From positions 6,696,001-6,760,000 of the forward strand of contig NZ_CP108109.1 in NCBI RefSeq assembly GCF_036199905.1: 64,000 bases of DNA. The letters run 5' to 3'. The notes below the pieces were generated by a model that saw nothing but the letters and a program-made list of their open reading frames with translations, was not told the DNA's origin and did no database searches. A program made the position numbers and the translations under genes. Below are positions 35,626 to 43,340 of the stretch, in pieces. How positions within the stretch are numbered: position 1 is the first letter of the stretch; the number at the start of each line of letters is the position of its first letter. This stretch comes from Streptomyces sp. NBC_00223 (lineage in GTDB: Bacteria; Actinomycetota; Actinomycetes; Streptomycetales; Streptomycetaceae).

Positions 35626-35913
35626 ATGGGCTGGTTGTGGGCGATCATCGTCGGTCTGGTGCTGGGGCTGATCGCCAAGGCGATCCTGCCGGGCAAGCAG
35701 AACATCCCGCTGTGGCTCACCGTGATCTGCGGCATGGGCGGCGGCGTTCTGGGCAACGCCGTGTCGGGCTGGATCGGTGTGCGCGACACCAAGGGCTTCG
35801 ACTGGACCCGGCATGTGCTCCAGCTCATCGGCGCCATCGTGTTCGTCGCCGTCGCCGACGCGGTGTGGTCGGCCATCAAGGGTCATCGCACCGACACCAC
35901 GACCTCGGTCTGA
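35626..35913 (+). CDS. GlsB/YeaQ/YmgE family stress-response membrane protein
   Basis: 95 residues from ATG 35626 after GAGGAGGCGAG. Gly-rich helices as in the transglycosylase-associated protein family: LWAIIVGLVLGLIAKAILPG, ICGMGGGVLGNAVSGWIGV and a third helix QLIGAIVFVAVADAVWSAIK. Small membrane protein linked to stress in other bacteria; mechanism unknown. The preceding 245 bp carry no other gene. Confidence 0.92.
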   Translation: MGWLWAIIVGLVLGLIAKAILPGKQNIPLWLTVICGMGGGVLGNAVSGWIGVRDTKGFDWTRHVLQLIGAIVFVAVADAVWSAIKGHRTDTTTSV

Positions 35914-36010
35914 CCCCGCACGCCCCTGAACGTGGTCCCTGACCTCGTGGTCCCGGACCGCGCACGCCCCTGACCGCGCACGCCCCTGACCGTACGAGCC
36001 CCGCCTCGCG

Positions 36011-36565
36011 TCACCTCGCCGGGAGCTGCCGCAGCCGCTCCGGCGGTATCCGGTCCGTGAGCCACACCCCGTTGGCGCTGACCCGGAACACATGGCCGGT
36101 GGCGGCCAGCCCGGCGGCGTCCACCTCGAGCACCACCGGACGGCCGTGCCGCGATCCCACGCGCACGGCCGTCTCCTCGTCCGCCGACAGATGGACGTCC
36201 TGCCGCGACATCGGCAGGAGTCCGTCGCGCAGGATCAGCGGCAGCGTGGCCGCCGCCGTCCCGTGGTAGAGCACCGCGGGCGGCTCGGCGGCGGGCAGCC
36301 CCAGCTCCACCGCCACCGAGTGCCCCTGACTGGCCCTGATCCGGCGGCCGTCCGCCGAGTACGCGAACCGCTTCTTGTTGTTGTGCGCCACCACGTGGTC
36401 CAGCTCGGCCCGGGAGAAGCGCCGGCCCCGCGCGGCGCAGGCGCCGATCAGCTCGTCCACGTCCACCCAGCCGGCGTCGTCCAGCACGATGCCGACCGAC
36501 TCCGGCCGGTGCCGCAGCACCATCGACAGGAACTTCGACACCTTGACCGTGCGCTTCTCCTCCAC
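36011..36565 (-). CDS. kptA: RNA 2'-phosphotransferase KptA/Tpt1
   Basis: NAD+-dependent removal of a 2'-phosphate from RNA, giving ADP-ribose 1'',2''-cyclic phosphate. 184 residues from GTG 36565, 5 bp after the pmbA stop. Family motifs: VSKFLSMVLRHRPESVGI (catalytic Arg-His region), DDAGWVDVDELI, LYHGTAAATLPLILRDGL, HLSADEETAVRVGSRHGRPV. Bacteria lack the tRNA-splicing pathway that makes its classical substrate, so its role here is unclear. Downstream of pmbA, probably one transcript. Confidence 0.94.
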   Translation of the reverse strand: MEEKRTVKVSKFLSMVLRHRPESVGIVLDDAGWVDVDELIGACAARGRRFSRAELDHVVAHNNKKRFAYSADGRRIRASQGHSVAVELGLPAAEPPAVLYHGTAAATLPLILRDGLLPMSRQDVHLSADEETAVRVGSRHGRPVVLEVDAAGLAATGHVFRVSANGVWLTDRIPPERLRQLPAR

Positions 36566-36570
36566 CGGTG

Positions 36571-37962
36571 TCAGACCCCCTTGCTGACCGAGCTCATGTT
36601 GAAGTCCGGGATCCGCAGCGCCGGCGCCGCCGCCCGGGTGAACCAGTCGCTCCACTCGCGCGGCAGCGTCCGCTCGGTGCGGCCCGCCTCCGTCGCCCGG
36701 CCCAGCACGTCGACCGGCGACTCGTTGAAGCGGAAGTTGTTCACCGCGCCTGTCACCTCGCCGTTCTCCACCAGGTAGACGCCGTCCCGGGTCAGGCCGG
36801 TGAGCAGCAGGGTGGCCGGGTCGACCTCACGGATGTACCACAGGCAGGTCAGCAGCAGTCCGCGCTCGGTGGCCGCGACCATCTCGTCCAGCGTGGCCCC
36901 GCCGCCGCCGTCCAGGATCAGGTTGTCCCCGGCGGGCGCGACCGGCACCCCGGTCAGGCCCGCGCTGTGCCGGGTGGTGCTCAGCTGGTGGAGGGCGCCC
37001 TCGCGCACCCAGTCCACCGGGCCGATCGGCAGCCCGTTGTCGAACACCGACGAGTCGTCGTCCGAGGAGTGCGCGATCACGAAGGGCGCCGACTCCAGGC
37101 CCGGTTCGTTCGGGTCGCTGCGCAGGGTCAGCGGCAGCGCGCTCAACCGCTCGCCGAGCCGGGTCCCGCCGCCCGTCTTGCTGAAGACCGTACGGCCCTC
37201 GGCCGCGTCGCGGGCGCCGGACGACCACAGCTGGTAGATCAGCAGGTCGGCGACGGCCGTCGGCGGCAGCAGCGTCTCGTAGCGGCCGGCCGGCAGCTCC
37301 ACCTGCCGCTCCGCCCAGGTCAGCCGGCGGGCCAGATCCGCGTCGAGCGCGCGCGGGTCGACATCGGTGAAGTCCCGGGTGGAGGTGCCCGACCAGGCCG
37401 ACTTCGTACGGTCGGGCGACTTCGCGTTGACCTCAAGGGTGCCGGTGGGCTGGTCGTGGCGCAGCCGCAGCCCGGTCGAGGTGCCCAGATACGTCGAGGT
37501 GACCGTGTGGTGGGCGAAGCCGTACAGCTCCCGGCCGCCCGCCTTGGCCGTGGCGAACGCCTCACCGAGCGCGGGTGCGAAGGACGCGAACACCTCGGAG
37601 CCGGTCTCGGCGGGCGGCTCGGTGAAGGCGGCCGACCGCGGCACTCCGGACACCAGCGGCTGGGCGTCCTCCGCGGGGCCCGCCTCCCGGGCCGCCGCCT
37701 CGGCCGCCCGGATCAGCGGCTCCAACTCGTCCGCGGTCACCGCCGAGCGCGACACCACACCCGAGGCGGCGCCCTTCCCGCCGTCGATCGTGGCGATCAC
37801 CGTGAGCGTACGGCCCCGGGTGACGCCGTTGGTGGTCAGCGCGTTGCCCGCCCAGCGCAGATTGGCGCTGGACTCCTCGTCGGCGATCACCACGCAGCCG
37901 TCCGCCCGGGACAGGTCGAGGGCCCGCTCGACGATCTCGTGCGGCTTGGTCGTACGGCTCAT
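36571..37962 (-). CDS. pmbA: PmbA/TldE family protein, metalloprotease partner
   Basis: 463 residues. PmbA (TldE) pairs with TldD to form a protease that processes or degrades peptides, including modified RiPPs in other bacteria. Visible: an N-terminal domain with ANLRWAGNALTTNGVTRGRT, GYGFAHHTVTSTYLGTS-type segment (YGFAHHTVTSTYLGTSTGLR), and the C-terminal LTGLTRDGVYLVENGEVTGA and NNFRFNESP. It lacks the HExxH motif, as expected for PmbA. tldD lies just upstream on the same strand. Confidence 0.92.
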   Translation of the reverse strand: MSRTTKPHEIVERALDLSRADGCVVIADEESSANLRWAGNALTTNGVTRGRTLTVIATIDGGKGAASGVVSRSAVTADELEPLIRAAEAAAREAGPAEDAQPLVSGVPRSAAFTEPPAETGSEVFASFAPALGEAFATAKAGGRELYGFAHHTVTSTYLGTSTGLRLRHDQPTGTLEVNAKSPDRTKSAWSGTSTRDFTDVDPRALDADLARRLTWAERQVELPAGRYETLLPPTAVADLLIYQLWSSGARDAAEGRTVFSKTGGGTRLGERLSALPLTLRSDPNEPGLESAPFVIAHSSDDDSSVFDNGLPIGPVDWVREGALHQLSTTRHSAGLTGVPVAPAGDNLILDGGGGATLDEMVAATERGLLLTCLWYIREVDPATLLLTGLTRDGVYLVENGEVTGAVNNFRFNESPVDVLGRATEAGRTERTLPREWSDWFTRAAAPALRIPDFNMSSVSKGV

Positions 37963-38050
37963 CCTCTGTCTCCATTCGCTTCTCCGCCCGGGCGGCGAGT
38001 GTGCCGGTCACCGGTCGCCGTCAGGCCGCCGGCCTGGCCTGCGTGGCTGA

Positions 38051-39574
38051 TCAACGCCCGGCCTCCTGCGTGGTGTTGAGAATGCTGACGCCGCGGAAGA
38101 GCGCCGAGGGGCAGCCGTGGCTGACCGCCGCCACCTGGCCCGGCTGGGCCTTGCCGCAGTTGAACGCGCCGCCGAGCACATAGGTCTGCGGGCCGCCGAC
38201 GGCTTCCATCGAGCCCCAGAAGTCGGTGGTGGTCGCCTGATAGGCGACGTCCTTGAGCTGGCCCGCGAGTCTGCCGTGCTCGATCCGGAAGAAGCGCTGC
38301 CCGGTGAACTGGAAGTTGTAGCGCTGCATGTCGATCGACCAGGACCGGTCGCCGACCACATAGATCCCGCGCTCCACCCCGGCGATCAGCTCCTGCGTCG
38401 AGGGCCCGTCGGGCGCCGCCCGCAGCGACACGTTCGCCATGCGCTGCACCGGCACATGGCCGGGCGAGTCCGCGTACGCGCAGCCGTTGGACCGCTCGAA
38501 GCCGGTGAGCCGGGCGATCCGGCGGTCCAGCTGGTAGCCGACCAGCACCCCGTCCCTGACCAGGTCCCAGGACTGGCCTTCCACGCCCTCGTCGTCGAAC
38601 CCGACGGTGGCCAGGCCGTGTTCTGCCGTGCGGTCACCGGTGACGTTCAGCAGCGCGGACCCGTACTTCAGCGTGCCGAGCTGGTCGAAGGTCGCGAAGG
38701 AGGTGCCCGCGTACGCCGCCTCGTACCCCAGCGCGCGGTCCAGCTCGGTGGCGTGGCCGATCGACTCGTGGATCGTCAGCCACAGATTCGACGGGTCGAC
38801 CACCAGGTCGTACGTGCCCGCCTCGACCGAGGGCGCGCGCATCTTCTCGGCCAGCAGCTCCGGGATACGGGCCAGTTCGCCGTCCCAGTCCCAGCCGGTG
38901 CCGGTCAGATACTCCCAGCCGCGGCCGACCGGCGGGGCGAGGGTGCGCATCGAGTCGAAGCCGCCGCTGTCCGGGTCGACGGCCACCGCGTTGAGCACCG
39001 GGTGCAGCCGGACCCGCTGCTGGGTGGTCGTGGTGCCCGCGGTGTCCGCGTAGAACTTGTTCTCCTGCACGGTCAGCAGCGAGGCGTCCGCGTGGGAGAC
39101 GCCCTCGGCGGCGAGCAGCCGGCTGCTCCACTCGGCGAGCAGCGCGGTCTTCTCGGCGTCGGGCACGTCGAACGGGTTGGTCCCGTACGACGAGACCCAG
39201 GTCCGGTCGGCGTGCACCGGCTCGTCGGCCAGCTCCACCCTCTCGTCGGACCCGGCGGCCGTGATGACCTTCGCGGACAGCTTGGCCATCGCCACCGCCT
39301 GCGCGGCCACCTTCGCCGCCGCGTCCATCGTCAGATCGACCCCGGAGGCGAACCCCCAGGCCCCGCCGTGCACCACCCGCACGGCATACCCGAGGTCGGT
39401 GGTGTCCGAACTCCCGGCCGGCCGGGCGTCCCGCAACCGCCAGGACGCGCTGCGCACCCGCTCCAGCCGGAAGTCCGCGTGCTGCACGCCCAACGCACGC
39501 GCACGCGCCAGGGCGGCATCGGCGAGTGCCCTCAGCGGCAACGCCAGGAATGACTGATCGACCTCATGAGGCAC
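38051..39574 (-). CDS. tldD: TldD family metallopeptidase
   Basis: 507 residues from ATG 39574. Contains the zinc motif HESIGH within LTIHESIGHATELDRALGYE, followed by AGTSFATFDQLGTLKYGSAL, and C-terminal SPGHVPVQRMANVSLRAA and GSMEAVGGPQTYVLGGAFNC. TldD is the catalytic subunit of the TldD-PmbA heterodimer. The pmbA start lies about 90 bp after its stop. Confidence 0.93.
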   Translation of the reverse strand: MPHEVDQSFLALPLRALADAALARARALGVQHADFRLERVRSASWRLRDARPAGSSDTTDLGYAVRVVHGGAWGFASGVDLTMDAAAKVAAQAVAMAKLSAKVITAAGSDERVELADEPVHADRTWVSSYGTNPFDVPDAEKTALLAEWSSRLLAAEGVSHADASLLTVQENKFYADTAGTTTTQQRVRLHPVLNAVAVDPDSGGFDSMRTLAPPVGRGWEYLTGTGWDWDGELARIPELLAEKMRAPSVEAGTYDLVVDPSNLWLTIHESIGHATELDRALGYEAAYAGTSFATFDQLGTLKYGSALLNVTGDRTAEHGLATVGFDDEGVEGQSWDLVRDGVLVGYQLDRRIARLTGFERSNGCAYADSPGHVPVQRMANVSLRAAPDGPSTQELIAGVERGIYVVGDRSWSIDMQRYNFQFTGQRFFRIEHGRLAGQLKDVAYQATTTDFWGSMEAVGGPQTYVLGGAFNCGKAQPGQVAAVSHGCPSALFRGVSILNTTQEAGR

Positions 39575-39710
39575 GACGAACTTCCCTTCGCTCTGCGTCT
39601 TCGCAGTGAATCATGTCGTCGTGACTCCCGGCGCGGACATTTGCCCGGCCTGTGGATAACTCCGGCTCCCCCGTTCGACGGTTTGTCATGCGGTAATACG
39701 GCCATACCCC

Positions 39711-39740
39711 TTGAGTCTGGTCCAGACCAATCCCTATGCT
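39711..39740 (+). promoter_or_regulatory. Promoter of the LPMO gene with an overlapping DasR site
   Basis: -35 TTGAGT (39711-39716), 18-bp spacer and -10 TATGCT (39735-39740). The spacer is almost filled by the dre site listed separately, so a bound repressor would exclude RNA polymerase. Confidence 0.7.
39716..39731. promoter_or_regulatory. dre site, predicted DasR operator
   Basis: TCTGGTCCAGACCAAT agrees with the DasR consensus ACTGGTCTAGACCACT at 13 of 16 positions, including the full TGGTC and GACCA arms. DasR is the GntR repressor of chitin and N-acetylglucosamine genes in Streptomyces. Binding is predicted, not shown. Confidence 0.78.
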
Positions 39741-39802
39741 CGGGGTGCCGCCCTTTCTTGTCAGTACAGCAACAACGTATGCCCGACAAGGAGCACCCCC
39801 AC

Positions 39803-40711
39803 ATGTCAGTTCGTCGCAAAGCCGCCGCGGTCGGGGCCGTTGGGGCCGTGACCCTGGTGGTCGCCGGGCTCACGCCCGGAACGGCCAGCGCGCACGGGGC
39901 GTTGAGCACGCCCGTCAGCCGCATCGCCGCCTGCTACGCCGAAGGACCGGAACACCCCCAGTCCCAGGTGTGCAAGGACCTCGTCGCCATGAGCGGCACC
40001 CAGCCGCTCTACGACTGGAACGAGGTCAACATCGCCAACGCCGACGGACAGAGCCGTCAGATCATCCCCGACGGCCACCTCTGCTCGGCCAACCGCGACA
40101 AGTACAAGGCCCTCGACATGGCCCGTACCGACTGGCCGGCCACGCCGGTCACCGCCGGGTCCACCAACGTCCAGTTCAAGGTCACCGCCCCCCACCGCGG
40201 CACGATGACCCTGTACATCACCAAGCAGGGCTACAGCCCCACGCAGCCGCTGAAGTGGTCGGACCTGGACACCACCCCGATCGCGGTCTACGACACCGCC
40301 GTGACCGCCCCCGGCTACTACTCCTTCACCGCCAATCTGCCCGCCAGGACCGGCCGGCAGCTGATCTACCAGGTCTGGCAGCGCAACGACAGCCCCGAGG
40401 CCTTCTACGGCTGCGCGGATGTCGTCTTCGGACAGACCGCCCAGGCGGCGAAGGCCGCCACCGCGGACATCGCCAAGGCCCCCACCGACGCGCAGATCGT
40501 CGCCGGTGAGGCCAAGTCGACGGTCGTCCACCACGGACACGGCGGTGACCAGGCCGTCACCTCCACCACCGGCGACCTCGCGACCAGCAATGTGGCCGCC
40601 AGCAGCAGCACCCTGGAGACCGCGCTTTCCGGCAGCGCGGTACTGGCCGCCGGCACCGTCGGCCTGCTCGTCTACAGCCGCCGCCGGGCCACCGCGCGTA
40701 TGAAGGGATGA
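39803..40711 (+). CDS. AA10 lytic polysaccharide monooxygenase, membrane-anchored
   Basis: 302 residues from ATG 39803 behind AAGGAG. Signal peptide about 1-30 ending TPGTASA, so that the mature protein begins with His31 (HGALSTPVSR), the N-terminal copper-brace ligand; the second His lies in KVTAPHRGTMTLYITKQGY. Core ends near YGCADVVFGQTA. A Thr/Ala/Ser-rich linker with HHGHGGD follows, then a C-terminal helix (SGSAVLAAGTVGLLVYS) and basic tail RRRATARMKG, i.e. a membrane anchor without an LPXTG motif. Likely oxidises chitin, cellulose or a hyphal surface glycan. The dre site supports a chitin/GlcNAc link. Confidence 0.93.
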   Translation: MSVRRKAAAVGAVGAVTLVVAGLTPGTASAHGALSTPVSRIAACYAEGPEHPQSQVCKDLVAMSGTQPLYDWNEVNIANADGQSRQIIPDGHLCSANRDKYKALDMARTDWPATPVTAGSTNVQFKVTAPHRGTMTLYITKQGYSPTQPLKWSDLDTTPIAVYDTAVTAPGYYSFTANLPARTGRQLIYQVWQRNDSPEAFYGCADVVFGQTAQAAKAATADIAKAPTDAQIVAGEAKSTVVHHGHGGDQAVTSTTGDLATSNVAASSSTLETALSGSAVLAAGTVGLLVYSRRRATARMKG

Positions 40712-40847
40712 CGCCCGGCCGCCCCCGTCCACTGTAGGAAACCCACAGGGTCCACGGGAGCAGCCTGTCGGGGCCGATTCCCCGGAACGGTGCCGGGACC
40801 GATAGCTTTTCACGGAGAAACTCACGTCCTAGGGAAAGAGTGATCCG

Positions 40848-41567
40848 TTGAGCCGCTCGGTTCTCGTCACCGGAGGAAACCGGGGCATCGGCCTCGCCAT
40901 CGCCCGGGCTTTCGCCGACGCGGGCGACAAGGTCGCCATCACCTACCGCTCGGGCGAACCGCCCGCCGACCTCGTGGAACTCGGTGTCCTGGCCGTGCGG
41001 TGCGACATCACCGACACCGAGCAGGTCGAGCAGGCGTACAAGGAGATCGAGGAGAAGAACGGCTCCGTCGAGGTACTGGTCGCCAACGCCGGCATCACCC
41101 GCGACCAGCTGCTCATGCGCATGTCCGAGGAGGACTTCACCTCCGTCCTCGACACCAACCTCACCGGTACGTTCCGGGTGGTCAAGCGCGCCAACCGCGG
41201 GATGCTGCGGGCCAAGAAGGGCCGGGTCGTCCTGATCTCGTCCGTGGTGGGCCTGCTGGGCTCCGCCGGGCAGGCCAACTACGCCGCCTCCAAGGCCGGT
41301 CTGGTCGGCTTCGCCCGCTCGCTCGCCCGCGAGCTGGGCTCCCGCAACATCACCTTCAACGTCGTGGCCCCCGGCTTCGTGGACACCGACATGACGCGCG
41401 TCCTCACCGACGAGCAGCGCGCGGGTATCGTCGCCCAGGTGCCGCTCGGTCGCTACGCGCGCCCGGAGGAGATCGCCGCGGCCGTGCGCTTCCTCGCGTC
41501 CGACGACGCCTCGTACATCACTGGAGCCGTCATCCCCGTTGACGGCGGATTGGGCATGGGTCACTGA
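40848..41567 (+). CDS. fabG: 3-oxoacyl-[ACP] reductase
   Basis: NADPH-dependent reductase of fatty acid elongation. 239 residues from TTG 40848 (AGGGAAAGAG upstream). Short-chain dehydrogenase with TGGNRGIG near the N-terminus, VANAGIT, and catalytic Ser132, Tyr145 and Lys149 in ISSVVGLLGSAGQANYAASK. fabI follows 5 bp later, matching the mabA-inhA arrangement of actinobacteria. TAGCTT near 40803 may be a -10. Confidence 0.95.
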   Translation: MSRSVLVTGGNRGIGLAIARAFADAGDKVAITYRSGEPPADLVELGVLAVRCDITDTEQVEQAYKEIEEKNGSVEVLVANAGITRDQLLMRMSEEDFTSVLDTNLTGTFRVVKRANRGMLRAKKGRVVLISSVVGLLGSAGQANYAASKAGLVGFARSLARELGSRNITFNVVAPGFVDTDMTRVLTDEQRAGIVAQVPLGRYARPEEIAAAVRFLASDDASYITGAVIPVDGGLGMGH

Positions 41568-41572
41568 TCACC

Positions 41573-42340
41573 ATGAGCGGAATCCTCGACGGCAAGCGCG
41601 TCCTCATCACGGGTGTGCTGATGGAGTCCTCCATCGCCTTCCACACCGCCAAGCTGGCCCAGGAGCAGGGCGCCGAGATCATCCTGACCGCCTTCCCCCG
41701 GCCCACGCTGACCGAGCGCATCGCGAGGAAGCTGCCGAAGCCGGTCAAGGTCATCGAGCTGGACGTCACCAACGGCGAGCACCTCGGGCGGCTCACCGAC
41801 GTCGTACGCGACGAACTCGGCACGCTCGACGGCGTCGTGCACTCCATCGGGTTCGCGCCCCAGGACGCGCTCGGCGGCAACTTCCTCAACACGCCCTTCG
41901 AGTCCGTCGCCACCGCGATGCACGTCTCGGCGTACTCCCTGAAGTCCCTCACCATGGCGTGCCTGCCGCTCATGGAGAACGGCGGCTCGGTCGTCGGCCT
42001 CACCTTCGACGCGCGGTACGCGTGGCCGCAGTACGACTGGATGGGCCCGGCCAAGGCCGCGCTCGAAGCGACGTCCCGCTACATCGCGCGCGACCTGGGC
42101 AAGCAGAACGTGCGCTGCAACCTGATCTCGGCGGGGCCGATCGGCTCCATGGCCGCGAAGTCCATCCCGGGGTTCGGTGAGCTGTCCGACGTCTGGAACC
42201 ACCGCTCCCCGCTGGAGTGGGACATCAGCGACCCCGAGCCGGCCGGCCGCGGCGTCGTCGCCCTGCTCTCCGACTGGTTCCCCAAGACTACGGGCGAGAT
42301 CATCCACGTCGACGGCGGTCTGCACGCCATCGGGGCGTAA
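41573..42340 (+). CDS. fabI: Enoyl-[ACP] reductase (NADH), FabI/InhA type
   Basis: Last reduction of each fatty-acid elongation round. 255 residues. Family pattern: LDGKRVLITGVLMESSIAFH, the active-site YDWMGPAK (Tyr-x6-Lys), NVRCNLISAGPIGSMAAKSI and EIIHVDGGLHAIGA at the C-terminus. Immediately after fabG and surely co-transcribed. The last 17 codons and the downstream 110 bp are duplicated in tandem (next entries). Confidence 0.96.
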   Translation: MSGILDGKRVLITGVLMESSIAFHTAKLAQEQGAEIILTAFPRPTLTERIARKLPKPVKVIELDVTNGEHLGRLTDVVRDELGTLDGVVHSIGFAPQDALGGNFLNTPFESVATAMHVSAYSLKSLTMACLPLMENGGSVVGLTFDARYAWPQYDWMGPAKAALEATSRYIARDLGKQNVRCNLISAGPIGSMAAKSIPGFGELSDVWNHRSPLEWDISDPEPAGRGVVALLSDWFPKTTGEIIHVDGGLHAIGA

Positions 42341-42600
42341 CGCTCGCGCTGGGCGGTTTGCCTGTTGTCGGACGGAGTCCGGCCGGCCGTCCGATGCCCG
42401 GGAGGCCCGTCAGGGCCGAGGGGTGTGAGGGCGGCGATGGAGACGGGGTCGACGGGCGAGATCATCCACGTCGACGGCGGCCTGCACGCCGTCGGGGCGT
42501 AACGCTCGCGCTGGGCGGTGAGCCTGTTGCCGGACGGAGCCCGGCCGGCCGTCCGATGCCCGGGAGGCCCGCCAGGGCGGCAGCCGAGACGGGGTTGAAG
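42291..42600. repeat. Tandem duplication (162-bp offset) of the fabI 3' end and its terminator region
   Basis: Unit 1 begins CGGGCGAGATCATCCACGTC at 42291 (inside fabI); unit 2 begins with the same bases at 42453. Identity continues through the stop codon, ACGCTCGCGCTGGGCGGT, GGACGGAG(T/C)CCGGCCGGCC and ATGCCCGGGAGGCCCG, with few substitutions; unit 2 then lacks about 16 bp. Each unit carries a CGGACGG/CCGTCCG hairpin (near 42369-42393 and 42530-42555). Confidence 0.9.
42453..42502 (+). pseudogene. fabI C-terminal fragment
   Basis: The duplicate still reads GEIIHVDGGLHAVGA then TAA, one residue different from the end of FabI (Ile to Val). It has no start and is a duplication relic. Confidence 0.85.
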
Positions 42601-42630
42601 CGCCTCGCGTCCATGGACGCGAGGCGCTTC
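42597..42630. terminator. Perfect 34-bp palindrome between fabI and the GntR gene
   Basis: GAAGCGCCTCGCGTCCA is followed by its exact reverse complement. It lies between convergent genes, 4 bp from the GntR stop, and should act as a bidirectional terminator. Confidence 0.75.
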
Positions 42631-42634
42631 GACG

Positions 42635-43318
42635 TCACTGCGGGGACGCGGTGAAGCGGCAGGAGAAGGCGTGCTCCCGGGCCTCCGCCGCCGCGCGGAC
42701 CGGATCGGCGGCGCGGATCGCGGCGACCAGACGCGCGTGGTCCACATGGTCCTCGGGCCGCAGCTCCGGCCCGACGTCCGCGTGCAGGAAGTCCCGCAGC
42801 ACCGCGCCCAGGTCCGCGTACAGCTCGGTGAGCACATCGTTGTGCGAGGCGGCGACCACCGCGAGATGCAGCGTCGCGTCCGCCTCGACGAAGGCGTGCG
42901 CGTCCCCGGAGTCCCAGGCCCGCTCGCGCCGCTCCAGCAGCGCGTCGAGGTGCCGCAGCTCCTCCTCCCCCCGGCGCTCCGCAGCCAGCGCGGCGGCCGT
43001 CGCCTCCAGCGAGCCGCGCAGCTCCGCCACGTGCAGCGGGTCCGCGTCCGCGAACCTCCGCTGCATCACCCCGGCCAGCTCACTGGTCGCGACCACATAC
43101 GTGCCCGAGCCCTGCCGGATGTCCAGCAGTCCGTTGTGCGCGAGCGCCCGTACCGCCTCGCGGACGGTGTTGCGGGCCACCCCGAGCCGGTCGACCAGCT
43201 CGGGTTCTGTGGGGATGCGGAAGCCCACGGGCCAGGCCCCCGAGGTGATCTCCGCCCGCAGTCGGGCGATGACCTGATCGGCGAGGGTGGCGGAACGGGG
43301 CATGGGTCCGAGATTCAT
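42635..43318 (-). CDS. GntR family (FadR subfamily) transcriptional regulator
   Basis: 227 residues from ATG 43318; an alternative ATG lies at 43303. N-terminal winged helix: LADQVIARLRAEITSGAWPV, RIPTEPELVDRLGVARNTVR, EAVRALAHNGLLDIRQGSGT. C-terminal all-helical FCD ligand domain with metal-site-like residues in ALEGSL-type segment (LRGSLEATAAALAAERR) and HAFVEADATLHLAVVAASHN. Divergent from an MFS transporter with only 22 bp between the start codons, so it very probably regulates that gene and itself. Confidence 0.93.
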   Translation of the reverse strand: MNLGPMPRSATLADQVIARLRAEITSGAWPVGFRIPTEPELVDRLGVARNTVREAVRALAHNGLLDIRQGSGTYVVATSELAGVMQRRFADADPLHVAELRGSLEATAAALAAERRGEEELRHLDALLERRERAWDSGDAHAFVEADATLHLAVVAASHNDVLTELYADLGAVLRDFLHADVGPELRPEDHVDHARLVAAIRAADPVRAAAEAREHAFSCRFTASPQ

Positions 43319-43337
43319 CCCATCATTCTATGATGGG
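43319..43337. promoter_or_regulatory. Inverted-repeat operator overlapping two leaderless divergent promoters
   Basis: CCCATCATTCTATGATGGG: 7-bp arms, 5-bp centre. Plus strand: TATGAT (43329-43334) lies 6 nt before the MFS ATG. Minus strand: TAGAAT (43330-43325) lies 6 nt before the GntR ATG. Both transcripts would begin at their start codons. The symmetry makes this the likely GntR operator. Confidence 0.72.
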
Positions 43338-43340
43338 TGG

